Shown here piece by piece: positions 27,860-36,539 of a stretch of 64,000 nucleotides of DNA. Under the pieces are notes generated by a model. It ran no database searches. It saw only the letters and a list, made by a program, of their open reading frames with translations, and had not been told where the DNA came from. Both the position numbers and the translations under genes were made by a program. Numbering within the stretch: the first letter of the stretch is position 1; every line of letters begins with the position of its first letter. Source of the DNA: Legionella maceachernii (lineage in GTDB: Bacteria > Pseudomonadota > Gammaproteobacteria > Legionellales > Legionellaceae); the NCBI RefSeq assembly GCF_900167045.1, contig NZ_FUXJ01000002.1, positions 277,122-341,121 of the forward strand, given 5' to 3'.

Positions 27860-27975
27860 GTTTTATCGGTGGAAAGTAACAACCTTAAAAGTATACCTGA
27901 CAAACGCTCGACAAAATATCCATTATTGGCAACAATGATGCTTTTACACTGACCAGGTTTATTGTCGAGATACCT

Positions 27976-29340
27976 ATGATTATCGCCGTTTACGGAGCTG
28001 GATATGTCGGTTTAGTATCTTCTGCTTGCCTAGCCCAATTAGGTCATGACGTGATTTGCGTGGATATCAATGAATCGCGGATTGCCATGCTTGCTCAAGG
28101 GAAATGTCCTATTTATGAAGAACAACTTCCAGAGCTACTGAAAGAGCAACTCGCTCGAAGGCGGCTCGATTTTACGGTTGATTTATCCGCTGCAATAGCA
28201 CGGGCGAAAGTCCATATTATTGCAACAGGGACACCGGGCCTTGCCGATGGAAATGCGGATTTATCACAAGTGTTTGCCGTGGCCTCCAGAATAGCTCAGG
28301 AAGCTGAAGAAGATTGTGTTTTGGTCATTAAATCGACTGTGCCGGTAGGAACCGGTGATGAAATTCAAGCCCATGTGAATAACGAGTTGGCACATTATCA
28401 CAAGGCAATTAAAATAGGAGTCGCTTCCAATCCTGAATTTTTACGAGAAGGGACTGCTGTTCACGATTTTTTATGCGCAGATCGTGTTGTCATCGGTGGT
28501 GAAGAGCAAACCTTAATGGTGTTAAAGCAACTCTATCAACCTTTGGCAGACCAGGGAGTTCCTATTCTACTCATGAGCCGACGTTCCGCGGAACTGACCA
28601 AATATTCCGCTAATGCAATGCTGGCTTGCCGTATTAGCTTTATTAATCAAATCAGCCGGCTTGCAGACGAACTTGGAGCCGATATTGATGATATACGCCA
28701 GGGAATTGGGCTCGATTATCGCATTGGTCCCCATTTTCTTAATGCAGGAATTGGTTATGGGGGATCGTGTTTTCCCAAAGACGTGCGTGCCTTGATTCAG
28801 ACAGCCAAGCGAGTGAATGTGGACACTAATTTGTTGGATGCGATCGAATCCATAAACCGCTTACAAAAAAAGTGGATTTTTGCTCAGTTGTCTGAGCATT
28901 TTAAACAGAACCTAAACGGACTAACCATTGGTATTTGGGGGTTATCATTTAAACCTGGAACCGATGATTTGCGCGAAGCGAGCAGCTTGGCAGCTATCAA
29001 GACTCTATTGCAGGCAGGCGCTAATCTTCGAATTTTCGACCCAGTCGCTATACCAGCAGCACAAAAATTATTAGCAGATAATAGAGCAATACAGTGGTGT
29101 GAGTCCGCTGAAGCTGTTTTTAATACCTCTTTGCATGCCTTAGCCATTATGACTGAATGGCCGCAATTTAAAAATTACCCTCTTGATTTTCTAAAAATGA
29201 AATTAGGTGATGCACCACTTTTTGATGGGCGTAACTGTTACCCCTTATCTGCAGTGAAAACGGCGCAACTTGCACGCTATTACTCAGTAGGCCGTCCCCC
29301 TGTTGTGACGGTCTCTTCAGAAACGTGTGTTGCATCTTAA
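27976..29340 (+). CDS. ugd: UDP-glucose 6-dehydrogenase
   Basis: Ugd oxidises UDP-glucose to UDP-glucuronate with two NAD+. The 454-residue protein has the Rossmann start VYGAGYVGLVSSACL, the IKSTVPVGTG and ASNPEFLREGTAVHDF motifs, the catalytic cysteine in GYGGSCFPKDVRAL near 261 and the C-terminal UDP-binding domain with LSFKPGTDDLREA. Length is typical. It lies 20 bases upstream of galU, giving a two-gene operon that makes UDP-glucuronate from glucose-1-phosphate, a precursor for aminoarabinose-type lipid A sugars or polysaccharide. That link to the transferases next door is inference. Confidence 0.96.
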   Translation: MIIAVYGAGYVGLVSSACLAQLGHDVICVDINESRIAMLAQGKCPIYEEQLPELLKEQLARRRLDFTVDLSAAIARAKVHIIATGTPGLADGNADLSQVFAVASRIAQEAEEDCVLVIKSTVPVGTGDEIQAHVNNELAHYHKAIKIGVASNPEFLREGTAVHDFLCADRVVIGGEEQTLMVLKQLYQPLADQGVPILLMSRRSAELTKYSANAMLACRISFINQISRLADELGADIDDIRQGIGLDYRIGPHFLNAGIGYGGSCFPKDVRALIQTAKRVNVDTNLLDAIESINRLQKKWIFAQLSEHFKQNLNGLTIGIWGLSFKPGTDDLREASSLAAIKTLLQAGANLRIFDPVAIPAAQKLLADNRAIQWCESAEAVFNTSLHALAIMTEWPQFKNYPLDFLKMKLGDAPLFDGRNCYPLSAVKTAQLARYYSVGRPPVVTVSSETCVAS

Positions 29341-29360
29341 TCCGAAGGAGCGCATTAACT

Positions 29361-30227
29361 ATGCAAGTAAAAAAAGCAGTTTTTCCCGTTGCCGGAATGG
29401 GCTCGCGCTTTTTACCCGCAACAAAAGCCAATCCCAAAGAGATGCTACCCATTGTTGATAAACCACTGATCCAATACGCCGTCGAAGAAGCTGTTCGTGC
29501 TGGTATTACCCATATGATTTTTATTACCAGTTCAAGCAAGCGTGCCATAGAAGATCATTTTGATAATCATTTTGAACTCGAAGTGCGGTTGCAAGAGCAA
29601 GGGAAAAAAGAGTTACTCGAAGTGGTCCGAGGTGTATCGCCGCCTGGAATTCAATTTTCCTATGTGAGGCAGAATCAACCGTTAGGTTTGGGTCATGCCA
29701 TTCTTTGCGCTGAGCATGTGGTGGGTAGGGATCCGTTTGCTGTGTTGTTAGCTGATGATTTAATTGATGATTCAAAAATACCATGCCTTTCACGAATGGC
29801 TGAATATTTTAAAAAAGACGAGAATTCCATCGTGGCGGTTCAGCCTGTCCCTTGGCATGATGTTAGTCATTATGGCATCGTGCAAGTTGCGGATGCCATT
29901 GAGAATTATTCGAGAATCATCGATATGGTTGAAAAACCAAAAAAAGAATTAGCACCTTCCAACCTTGCGGCTGTGGGCCGTTATATTTTTACTCCAGAAA
30001 TTTTTGACTACCTTAAAAAAACGGTTCCTGATCAGCGCGGCGAAATTCAGCTCACTGATGGAATTCGACGCTTATCAAAAGAACAAACTGTTCAAGCTTA
30101 TCAATTTCTTGGAAAGCGTTACGACTGTGGATCTAAGCTGGGTTATTTGCAGGCAACGGTTGAGTTCGGGATGTATCATTCGGAAGTAGGACAAGCGTTT
30201 AGTGAGTATTTGCGAACTTTAAATTAA
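29361..30227 (+). CDS. galU: UTP-glucose-1-phosphate uridylyltransferase GalU
   Basis: GalU makes UDP-glucose from UTP and glucose-1-phosphate. The start giving MQVKKAVFPVAGMGSRFLPA is preceded by a GAAGGAG site. The 288 residues include the nucleotide-binding AGMGSRFLPATKANPKEMLP block, LADDLIDD near 133, VEKPKKELAPSNLAAVGRY and the C-terminal GKRYDCGSKLGYLQA motif. The length is normal. It is transcribed with ugd, and its product is the Ugd substrate. Confidence 0.97.
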   Translation: MQVKKAVFPVAGMGSRFLPATKANPKEMLPIVDKPLIQYAVEEAVRAGITHMIFITSSSKRAIEDHFDNHFELEVRLQEQGKKELLEVVRGVSPPGIQFSYVRQNQPLGLGHAILCAEHVVGRDPFAVLLADDLIDDSKIPCLSRMAEYFKKDENSIVAVQPVPWHDVSHYGIVQVADAIENYSRIIDMVEKPKKELAPSNLAAVGRYIFTPEIFDYLKKTVPDQRGEIQLTDGIRRLSKEQTVQAYQFLGKRYDCGSKLGYLQATVEFGMYHSEVGQAFSEYLRTLN

Positions 30228-30360
30228 GAGGACGCGACACACGTGTAAGCATGAACACAGGGTGACGTGAACGGTTGCTTACTCGTAAATCTGTTTCATG
30301 TAATGAGATCTTCCGTTATGCAAAACCCAGTCAGCAAAGAGGCAAGCTACATAGAAGAGT

Positions 30361-30389
30361 TTGGAATTATCGATTAATTCAACTATAAT
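30361..30389 (+). promoter_or_regulatory. Strong sigma-70 promoter of the toxin-antitoxin pair
   Basis: TTGGAA (30361-30366), a 17-base spacer and a perfect TATAAT (30384-30389) lie 33 bases before the antitoxin start. This is the best promoter match in the window. Antitoxin autorepression would be expected to act here, but no clear palindromic operator is visible. Confidence 0.75.
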
Positions 30390-30422
30390 GATTGAATCGA
30401 ACGAAATGACTGAGATTTTATT

Positions 30423-30686
30423 ATGGAATCATTATCCGCGAATGAAGCAAAAACACATTTTGGAGATTTGCTTCTCAAAGTACAACGTGAACCAGTTCAA
30501 ATTAACCGAAATGGCAAAGCTGTTGCCGTTGTGCTGTCTGTTGATGACTACCAAAATTTAGAATCCCTCAAAATCCAGTATTTGAAAATGCGTGTAGAAC
30601 AGGCAAAAGAAGATATTGCTACTGGTCGACTTATTGAAGGGAATGCTTTTTTTGATGAATTATTAAATGGAAAATTCGACGAATAA
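30423..30686 (+). CDS. Phd/YefM-family antitoxin
   Basis: An 87-residue antitoxin of the Phd/YefM fold, which binds DNA through its N-terminal half and neutralises the toxin with its C-terminal helix. The diagnostic opening is LSANEAKTHFGDLLLKVQRE, then VQINRNGKAVAVVLSVDDYQ. The acidic C-terminal tail (about 55-87) would wrap the toxin. It starts with an ATG close behind the promoter at 30361 and overlaps the toxin gene by one base. It lies between galU and etfB, a spot consistent with independent acquisition. Confidence 0.92.
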   Translation: MESLSANEAKTHFGDLLLKVQREPVQINRNGKAVAVVLSVDDYQNLESLKIQYLKMRVEQAKEDIATGRLIEGNAFFDELLNGKFDE

Positions 30687-30991
30687 TGACCAGGTATCAG
30701 TTTACAATACAGGCACGACAGGATCTTATTCAAATTCGTCGCTTTACATTAGAACATTGGGGATCAAAACACTCCATAAGTTATCTGGAAGAATTAAAAA
30801 GGACTGTTGAACTGCTATCAGATATGCCGTTGATGGGAAAAAATTGCTCTGATGATTTAGGCAAAGATATTTATCGATTTTTATGTGGAAGTCATGCCAT
30901 CTATTACTTCACTATATCTGGCTCAATAATTGTTATTGCTATTCTTCATCAGAGTATGGTGCCGGAAAATCACCTTACTAATCGATTATAA
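30686..30991 (+). CDS. RelE/ParE-family toxin
   Basis: A 101-residue RelE/ParE-superfamily toxin. The N-terminal YQFTIQARQDLIQIRRFT helix, EHWG, LPLMGKNCSDDLG-like loop (here MPLMGKNCSDD) and the final IVIAILHQSM strand fit ParE rather than RelE. ParE toxins poison DNA gyrase, while RelE cuts ribosome-bound mRNA; the ParE assignment is from sequence style only. The start ATG overlaps the antitoxin stop by one base, typical of coupled translation. No truncation is seen. Confidence 0.88.
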   Translation: MTRYQFTIQARQDLIQIRRFTLEHWGSKHSISYLEELKRTVELLSDMPLMGKNCSDDLGKDIYRFLCGSHAIYYFTISGSIIVIAILHQSMVPENHLTNRL

Positions 30992-31311
30992 ATCTCAATG
31001 AAATTAAAAAACACAATGAGACACCTATCAAAAACATGATTTCTATCAGTGAGTATTTTTTTATCCTATCAATTCGTGGGTCTGGTAAGTCATTGAAGTG
31101 ATTAATAAAGCGCTATTCATGATGATCTTCCAAATTTTTTGGTGTCAGTAGATCATACTGGATAGCGTTTGTCGGTTCTTTGTGACAATAATACTCGTCT
31201 AAATTGACCCATAGCGTCTATTTAGACAATCTTGCTTTGTTTCAAGTATTGAATTTAAGTCACTACCTCTGGCAATATGCTGGACTGACTTAGTATTTCC
31301 AGTGAGGAACG
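30992..31311. other. Non-coding region between the toxin gene and etfB
   Basis: About 320 AT-rich bases without a convincing gene, RNA or repeat. It must hold the etfB promoter, but no box pair stands out; TTGAAT at about 31249 is a possible -35 without a good -10 at standard spacing. Confidence 0.5.
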
Positions 31312-32061
31312 ATGAAAATCCTAGTTGCAGTGAAGCGGGTGATAGACCCTTATGTCAAAGTGCGAGTGAGGGTTGATGGACACGGTGTGGAAAAACAAAA
31401 CGTCAAAATGTCCATGAATCCTTTTGATGAAATTGCGATGGAACAGGCTGTTCGATTGCTCGAACAAAAGGTTGCAACAGAAGTCGTCGTGGTATCGATA
31501 GGTTCAGAAACGAGTCAGGAGACACTCAGGCATGCGTTAGCGCTGGGTGCTAACCGTGCAATTCTTGTCAAGACTGAAGAGAGTTACTGCAGTCTTAATA
31601 TCGCAAAAATTTTGCAAAAAATTGCTCTCGATGAACAGCCCGATCTTATCTTAATGGGGAAACAAGCCATTGATGGCGACAATAATCAAACCCCGCAAAT
31701 GCTCGCTGCTTTACTCGATTGGCCTCAAGGTACTTTCGTCTCCAACCTGAATGTAAACGGTCGCGCCATAGAAATCACTCGAGAAATCGATGGTGGTTTA
31801 GAAACGCTTAGCATGCATTTACCCGCGGTGGTTAGTGTTGATCTTCGTTTAAATGAACCTCGGTATGCTAGCTTACCTAACATCATGAAGGCTAAATCCA
31901 AGCCGCTATTGATCGTTGAACTGGAAACATTAGGCTTAACACTTAAAAATCACGTTGAGATTCTCAATGTGAAGGCGCCACCGGTTCGCAGTGCAGGAGT
32001 AAAAGTCGACTCTGTTGAAGAGCTATTAAAAAAATTAAAACATGAAGCCAAAGTGCTTTGA
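31312..32061 (+). CDS. etfB: Electron transfer flavoprotein subunit beta
   Basis: EtfB with EtfA forms the FAD/AMP heterodimer that carries electrons from acyl-CoA dehydrogenases to ETF-quinone oxidoreductase. It begins MKILVAVKRVIDPYVKVRV behind GAGGAAC. It shows the AMP-binding MSMNPFDEIAMEQAVRL and the MGKQAIDGDNNQTPQMLA block near 116, and ends in KVDSVEELLKKLKHEA. The 249 residues are standard. etfA follows 14 bases later. No acyl-CoA dehydrogenase or ETF-QO gene is nearby. Confidence 0.97.
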   Translation: MKILVAVKRVIDPYVKVRVRVDGHGVEKQNVKMSMNPFDEIAMEQAVRLLEQKVATEVVVVSIGSETSQETLRHALALGANRAILVKTEESYCSLNIAKILQKIALDEQPDLILMGKQAIDGDNNQTPQMLAALLDWPQGTFVSNLNVNGRAIEITREIDGGLETLSMHLPAVVSVDLRLNEPRYASLPNIMKAKSKPLLIVELETLGLTLKNHVEILNVKAPPVRSAGVKVDSVEELLKKLKHEAKVL

Positions 32062-32075
32062 GTGAGGAGGAAATT

Positions 32076-33014
32076 ATGAGCGCTTTAGTCATTGTTGAAC
32101 ACGATAATAAGCAAATGCACTCTGCAACTCGAAATACGTTTGCTGCTGCAAGGCAACTGGATAACAATCCTGTTTTACTCGTCGCAGGTCAAGATTGTAA
32201 AGCAGTGGCCGAACAGGCTGCCAAAATGGCGGGAGCCCATTCAGTGTGGTTAGTGGATAATCCAAATTTTGCTCATCAATTGGCTGAAATCATGAGTGAT
32301 TTAGTGGTCTCAATGGCCTCTTCATTTTCTGCAATCTTGGCTCCGGCTTCTACGTTTGGTAAAAATTTATTACCTCGTATTGCGGCTAAATTAGATGTGG
32401 CTCAAGTTTCGGATGTGAGTAAAATCATCGACCAAGATACGTTCGAACACCCCATTTACGCAGGAAATGCCATCGAGACAGTGCGCGTTTTAGACAAAAT
32501 TAAAGTATTGACCATTCGTCCAACGGCCTTCGACGCCATCCTTGATGAGCAAAATCCGTGCTCCATCGAACATCTTGATAAAACCATCGAAGGAAATAGC
32601 ACGCAATTCATAAAGCAAGAGTTAAGTCGCTCAGAGCGCCCTGATCTAAGCAGTGCTAAAATTGTTGTTTCCGGCGGCCGAGGCTTACAAAGTGCAGAAA
32701 AATTTAAATTAATTGAAGAACTTGCGGATGCGTTAGGAGCGGCAGTGGGTGCTTCAAGAGCAGCAGTAGATGCCGGGTTTGTACCGAATGACTTTCAAGT
32801 AGGCCAAACAGGAAAAGTGGTTGCTCCCAATTTATATATCGCTGTGGGAATTTCTGGAGCAATACAACATTTGGCGGGGATGAAGGATTCGAAAATCATT
32901 GTTGCTATTAATAAGGATGCAGAAGCGCCTATTTTTCAAATTGCTGATTACGGTTTGGTGGGTGATCTTTTCGAATTGGTCCCTCAAATGATTAAGCAAT
33001 TACAGGCAATGTAA
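32076..33014 (+). CDS. etfA: Electron transfer flavoprotein subunit alpha
   Basis: EtfA holds the FAD of the ETF heterodimer. The ATG at 32076, giving [13 protein letters not shown], is chosen for its GAGGAGG site. The C-terminal FAD domain is recognisable from [14 protein letters not shown] near 198, [40 protein letters not shown] and [17 protein letters not shown]. The 312 residues match the family. It is the second gene of the etfBA operon and is followed by a REP-like palindrome. Confidence 0.97.
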   Translation: MSALVIVEHDNKQMHSATRNTFAAARQLDNNPVLLVAGQDCKAVAEQAAKMAGAHSVWLVDNPNFAHQLAEIMSDLVVSMASSFSAILAPASTFGKNLLPRIAAKLDVAQVSDVSKIIDQDTFEHPIYAGNAIETVRVLDKIKVLTIRPTAFDAILDEQNPCSIEHLDKTIEGNSTQFIKQELSRSERPDLSSAKIVVSGGRGLQSAEKFKLIEELADALGAAVGASRAAVDAGFVPNDFQVGQTGKVVAPNLYIAVGISGAIQHLAGMKDSKIIVAINKDAEAPIFQIADYGLVGDLFELVPQMIKQLQAM

Positions 33015-33036
33015 GGAATAAATCCCTTTCTCTCTA

Positions 33037-33060
33037 TCCCGGCGGCTTGTCCGCAGGACG
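33037..33060. repeat. REP-like palindromic repeat
   Basis: TCCCGGCGGCTTGTCCGCAGGA is an imperfect palindrome between etfA and ald. The core GGCTTGTCCG is shared with 49513-49536 and, inverted (CGGACAAG), with 12725-12748 and 49565-49585. Confidence 0.55.
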
Positions 33061-33127
33061 AGGAATAAAAGGGAAACGTGAGCTATTACACTAAATCAAC
33101 CAAGAACACTATTAGAAGGAATAAATC

Positions 33128-34246
33128 ATGTTTGTCGGAGTTCCAAAAGAAATCAAGTCACAAGAAAATCGTGTTGGTCTTGTCCCTGCGAGTGTAAGAG
33201 AGATTGTCCGTGTAGGCAGTACTGTTTTGGTTGAAAAAGGTGCTGGGTTAGGGATCGGAATTAGCGATGAAGAATACAGCGCTGCTGGAGCAGAAATTGT
33301 TGCCACAGCAGATGAAATTTTTGAACGTTCTGAGCTTATTGTGAAAGTAAAAGAACCCCAACCCATTGAATGTCGCCGCTTGCGCGAAGGACAAACGTTA
33401 TTTACTTATCTCCATTTGGCTCCGGATCCGCAACAAACACGCCTACTAAAGGAATCGGGTGCCACAGCGATTGCTTACGAAACAGTGACGCAAAATGATG
33501 GAGGCTTACCTTTATTAACGCCGATGTCACAAGTCGCTGGTCGCATGTCAATCCAAGCTGGAGCGCATTGTCTTGAAATGGCGCAAGGAGGATCAGGTGT
33601 ATTGCTTGGTGGCGTTCCCGGTGTCGCTCCTGCTAATGTTGTTGTTATAGGAGGCGGTGTGGTAGGTACCAATGCGGTGCGTATGGCCATGGGTATGGAG
33701 GCACGAGTGATTGTCCTGGACAAATCATTGTCTCGCTTAAGGGAGCTCGATTTCCAATTTGGCTCAAAATTAAACACTATCTATGCTACCGTTGAAGCAT
33801 TGGAGCAATATATAGCCGAAGCGGATTTAGTAGTCGGAGCAGTGCTAGTTCCCGGTGCCGCAGCACCTAAGTTGGTGACTCGAGCAATGTTAAAAACAAT
33901 GCGCCCAGGCTCAGTGGTTGTCGATGTCGCTATTGATCAAGGAGGTTGCTTTGAAACCAGTAAGCCAACCACGCATCAAGACCCCACTTATGTATTAGAT
34001 CATGTGGTTCACTATTGTGTCGCTAATATGCCTGGCGCTGTTCCGCGCACGTCCACTTTTGCCCTGAATAACGCAACGCTGCCTTTTGTCTTAAGCCTCG
34101 TCACCAAAGGGGTAAAATTGGCTTTATTGAGTGATGGTCATTTGCTGAACGGCCTCAATGTTCATAAAGGCATGATCACCTACGAGGCGGTGGCTCGCGA
34201 GCTAGGTTATGAATACGTCGCGGCTACAGATGCTTTGGCGAGTTAA
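33128..34246 (+). CDS. ald: Alanine dehydrogenase
   Basis: Ald catalyses NAD-dependent reversible deamination of L-alanine to pyruvate. The 372-residue protein has the family start [20 protein letters not shown], the substrate lysine and histidine in VKVKEPQP and [10 protein letters not shown], the [16 protein letters not shown] nucleotide motif near 177, and [20 protein letters not shown] near 263. The length is typical and an AAGGA ribosome site is present. It is a single gene, convergent with the F-box/HEAT genes. For an amino-acid-using intracellular bacterium this is an expected carbon and nitrogen entry enzyme. Confidence 0.97.
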   Translation: MFVGVPKEIKSQENRVGLVPASVREIVRVGSTVLVEKGAGLGIGISDEEYSAAGAEIVATADEIFERSELIVKVKEPQPIECRRLREGQTLFTYLHLAPDPQQTRLLKESGATAIAYETVTQNDGGLPLLTPMSQVAGRMSIQAGAHCLEMAQGGSGVLLGGVPGVAPANVVVIGGGVVGTNAVRMAMGMEARVIVLDKSLSRLRELDFQFGSKLNTIYATVEALEQYIAEADLVVGAVLVPGAAAPKLVTRAMLKTMRPGSVVVDVAIDQGGCFETSKPTTHQDPTYVLDHVVHYCVANMPGAVPRTSTFALNNATLPFVLSLVTKGVKLALLSDGHLLNGLNVHKGMITYEAVARELGYEYVAATDALAS

Positions 34247-34303
34247 AAATTCCATACCGTCTGCGATCTTAATGTCTTGTGCTGAAGAGGTTCGAGTGGT
34301 GGC

Positions 34304-34332
34304 TGAGAGAGCGAATACTACCCGCTCTCTCA
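34304..34332. terminator. Hairpin between ald and the F-box/HEAT gene
   Basis: GAGAGAGCG (34305-34313) pairs perfectly with CGCTCTCTC (34323-34331) over a nine-base loop, with one more outer T-A pair. It lies between convergent stop codons and could terminate from both sides, although no U-tract is seen. Confidence 0.55.
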
Positions 34333-34348
34333 ACGCAGCCTTACGACT

Positions 34349-36328
34349 TCAAAACGCTCTCATTTGAGAATGTGCTTGATCGGGTTGCGATGCCACTTTT
34401 GCTAAAGGGAGAGCGTTATTAATTTGTTTAATCCAATCAGAGACGGCATGAATAAACAAAGCTTCGCTTGTACACAGTGAAGAATTAGTGATTTCTATTT
34501 TTGCGACGTTATCGGGATTAGTTAATAAAAAAAAGAGAAGATGGCATGCTGTTTGCCGAACAAACAGACTCGGACTATTGAGTTTATTGGTAACCGATTC
34601 AATAAGGGGCTCTCGCATTTTTTTCTCTAAAGCGGGAGCCATTGCGGCCAAACAATTCAATGCGGCTTGGCAAACATCCGAATCTGGGTGATTGAGTTTA
34701 CTGATAACTGGTTCAATGAGCGTAGCTAGTGTTTCTTTTTCTAAAGCAGGAGCCATTGCTGTTAAACAATTTAATGCCGCTTGGCAAACATCTGAATCTG
34801 GGTCATTGAGTTTATTTTTAACAGGTTCAACAAGTGTTGCTCGTGTTTCTTTCTCTAAAGCAGGAGCCATTGCGGCCAAACAATTCAATGCGGCTTGGCA
34901 AACATCTGAATCTGGGTCATTGAGTTTATTAATAACAGACTCAACAAGCGTGACAAGGGTTTTTTTCTCTAAAGCAGGAGCCATTGCTGCTAAACAATCT
35001 AATGCGGCTTGGCAAACATCGGAGTCTTGGTCATTGAGTTTATTTTTAACAGGTTCAACAAGCGTTGCTAGCGTTTCTTTTTCCAAAGCAAGTACTATTA
35101 CTTCTAAGCAATTTAATGCTGTTTGGCAAATAAACCCATTTTTCTCATTGAGGCTATTTGTAATCGACTCAATCAGAGTGACTAGCGCTTTTTTCTCGAG
35201 TGCAAAGACCATTATTTTTAAGCAATATAATGCTGGCTTGCGAATGTTCCCATCCTCATCGTGAAGCCTACTGGTAATAGGCTCGAAAAAAGAGGTTAAC
35301 TTTTTTTTCTCTAAAAAAGGTGCCATGGATGCTAAACAATTCAATGTTGCTTCACGAATATACCAATTGGGGCTATTTAGATTAGTGGTAATAGGTTCAA
35401 CAAAAGTCGCGAGTGTTTCTTTATCTAAAGAGCGTGCTATTACCGCTAAGCAAATTAAGGCTGTTTGGAGAGCCTCCCAATCTTGATTACTGAGTTTTTT
35501 AATGGGCTCAACAAGCGTTGTGAGTATGTCTTTCCCCAAAACAGGTGTCATGGAGACTAAACAATTTAGTGCTGCTTGGCAAACGTCTAAATCTTGGTCA
35601 TTGATTAGGATATTTTTAACAGGCGCGATAAGTGTCGTTACGGTTTCTTCTTCTAAAGCCGGTACCATAGTGGTTAAGCAATTTAATGCGGCCTGGCTAA
35701 CATCCCAATCCTGGTCATTGAGTTGATTGGTAACCGGTTCAACAAGCGATGCTAGTGTTTCTTTCTCTAAAGCAAAAGTCATCGCTGCTAAACAATTTAA
35801 TGCTGCATGCCGAATTCTCCAATTTAAATCATTGAGTCTATTTTTAACAGGCTCAACAAGCGTTGCTAGAATTTCTTTCTTTAAAGCAGGTGCCATTATT
35901 TTTAAACAATTCAATCCTGCTCGGCATGCCTTCGGATCTTGCGCATTAAGTTTGGATATTATTTGTGTGATGTCCAGAGGAACTTTCCGAATTGTGCCAA
36001 GCAGTTTTAACCCCCGTAGTCGATCGGACAAGCTCAATTTCGGGTTTTTTACCTTAGTAGAAAAACTGATGACTAAGTCATTCAAATAATTGTTATTACC
36101 AGGCATTAAAATGGGAGCGAGGTTAAAAAGTGTTGTGAGCATTTTCATTTGGATTGCATAAAACTCGACATCATTTTTTGCAAATAAAACGTGCTCAATC
36201 GCTCTTTGATGTCTTCTATTGTAAGTGTTCCAGGCGCGTAAAAGTGCTTTAAGGTCTAAATTAGAGTAGATCTCTATCAAAAGTTCTCGGGGTAATGGAG
36301 AAAAAAAATCGGTCATCGTGTTTGCCAT
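34349..36328 (-). CDS. F-box and HEAT-repeat protein 1 (candidate translocated effector)
   Basis: A 659-residue eukaryote-like protein. Residues about 12-43 match an F-box: LPRELLIEIYSNLDLKALLR followed by AWNTYNRRHQ, the motif that binds Skp1 in SCF ubiquitin ligases. From about 132 come twelve 38-residue HEAT-type helical repeats of the pattern AALNCLAAMAPALEKETLA plus LVEPVKNKLNDPD, then a partial unit and a tail with SEALFIHAVSDWI. Units 9-12 are almost identical. The start giving MANTMTDFFSPLP matches the paralogue upstream. There is no signal peptide. By analogy with Legionella F-box effectors it may redirect host ubiquitination of a target gripped by the repeats; this is inference, but the domains are directly visible. 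Confidence 0.88.
   Translation of the reverse strand: MANTMTDFFSPLPRELLIEIYSNLDLKALLRAWNTYNRRHQRAIEHVLFAKNDVEFYAIQMKMLTTLFNLAPILMPGNNNYLNDLVISFSTKVKNPKLSLSDRLRGLKLLGTIRKVPLDITQIISKLNAQDPKACRAGLNCLKIMAPALKKEILATLVEPVKNRLNDLNWRIRHAALNCLAAMTFALEKETLASLVEPVTNQLNDQDWDVSQAALNCLTTMVPALEEETVTTLIAPVKNILINDQDLDVCQAALNCLVSMTPVLGKDILTTLVEPIKKLSNQDWEALQTALICLAVIARSLDKETLATFVEPITTNLNSPNWYIREATLNCLASMAPFLEKKKLTSFFEPITSRLHDEDGNIRKPALYCLKIMVFALEKKALVTLIESITNSLNEKNGFICQTALNCLEVIVLALEKETLATLVEPVKNKLNDQDSDVCQAALDCLAAMAPALEKKTLVTLVESVINKLNDPDSDVCQAALNCLAAMAPALEKETRATLVEPVKNKLNDPDSDVCQAALNCLTAMAPALEKETLATLIEPVISKLNHPDSDVCQAALNCLAAMAPALEKKMREPLIESVTNKLNSPSLFVRQTACHLLFFLLTNPDNVAKIEITNSSLCTSEALFIHAVSDWIKQINNALPLAKVASQPDQAHSQMRAF
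34630..35085. repeat. 114-bp coding tandem repeats (HEAT units)
   Basis: Four successive 114-bp units inside the first F-box/HEAT gene are nearly identical in DNA. For example, the segment beginning CAAACATC recurs at 34671, 34785, 34899 and about 35013. They encode units SDVCQAALNCLAAMAPALEK. The close match implies recent duplication or ongoing homogenisation of the array. Confidence 0.85.
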
Positions 36329-36539
36329 GGGACAGTACCTTAATATCAATGAAATTGAATGATAAAATCTATATAAATTTCAAAACGTTAGTCATTTGAG
36401 ACAGGTAACCGCATCTTCTTTTTCAGCAGAGAAGACTTCATTTTGGTGACCTGTCGTGCTTTATACTTGTAGACCTCTCTTTGAGACCATAAGGCGCAGA
36501 ATGGGGCATCTTGGCTGGTAAGGTTTGTTGGATGCGCCC

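Noticed and set aside
30361-30561. 66-codon frame overlapping the antitoxin gene
   Set aside because: It runs through the promoter and overlaps the Phd/YefM gene out of frame; the latter has clear family motifs.
34630-35085. Possible CRISPR array because of regular repeats
   Set aside because: The period is 114 bp with no unique spacers, and the units are in-frame coding repeats of a HEAT protein. No cas genes are present.
34488-36089. Series of plus-strand frames of up to 190 codons opposite the first F-box/HEAT gene
   Set aside because: They are shadows produced by the 114-bp repeat period, which keeps the antisense frame open; their products merely repeat the mirror pattern.
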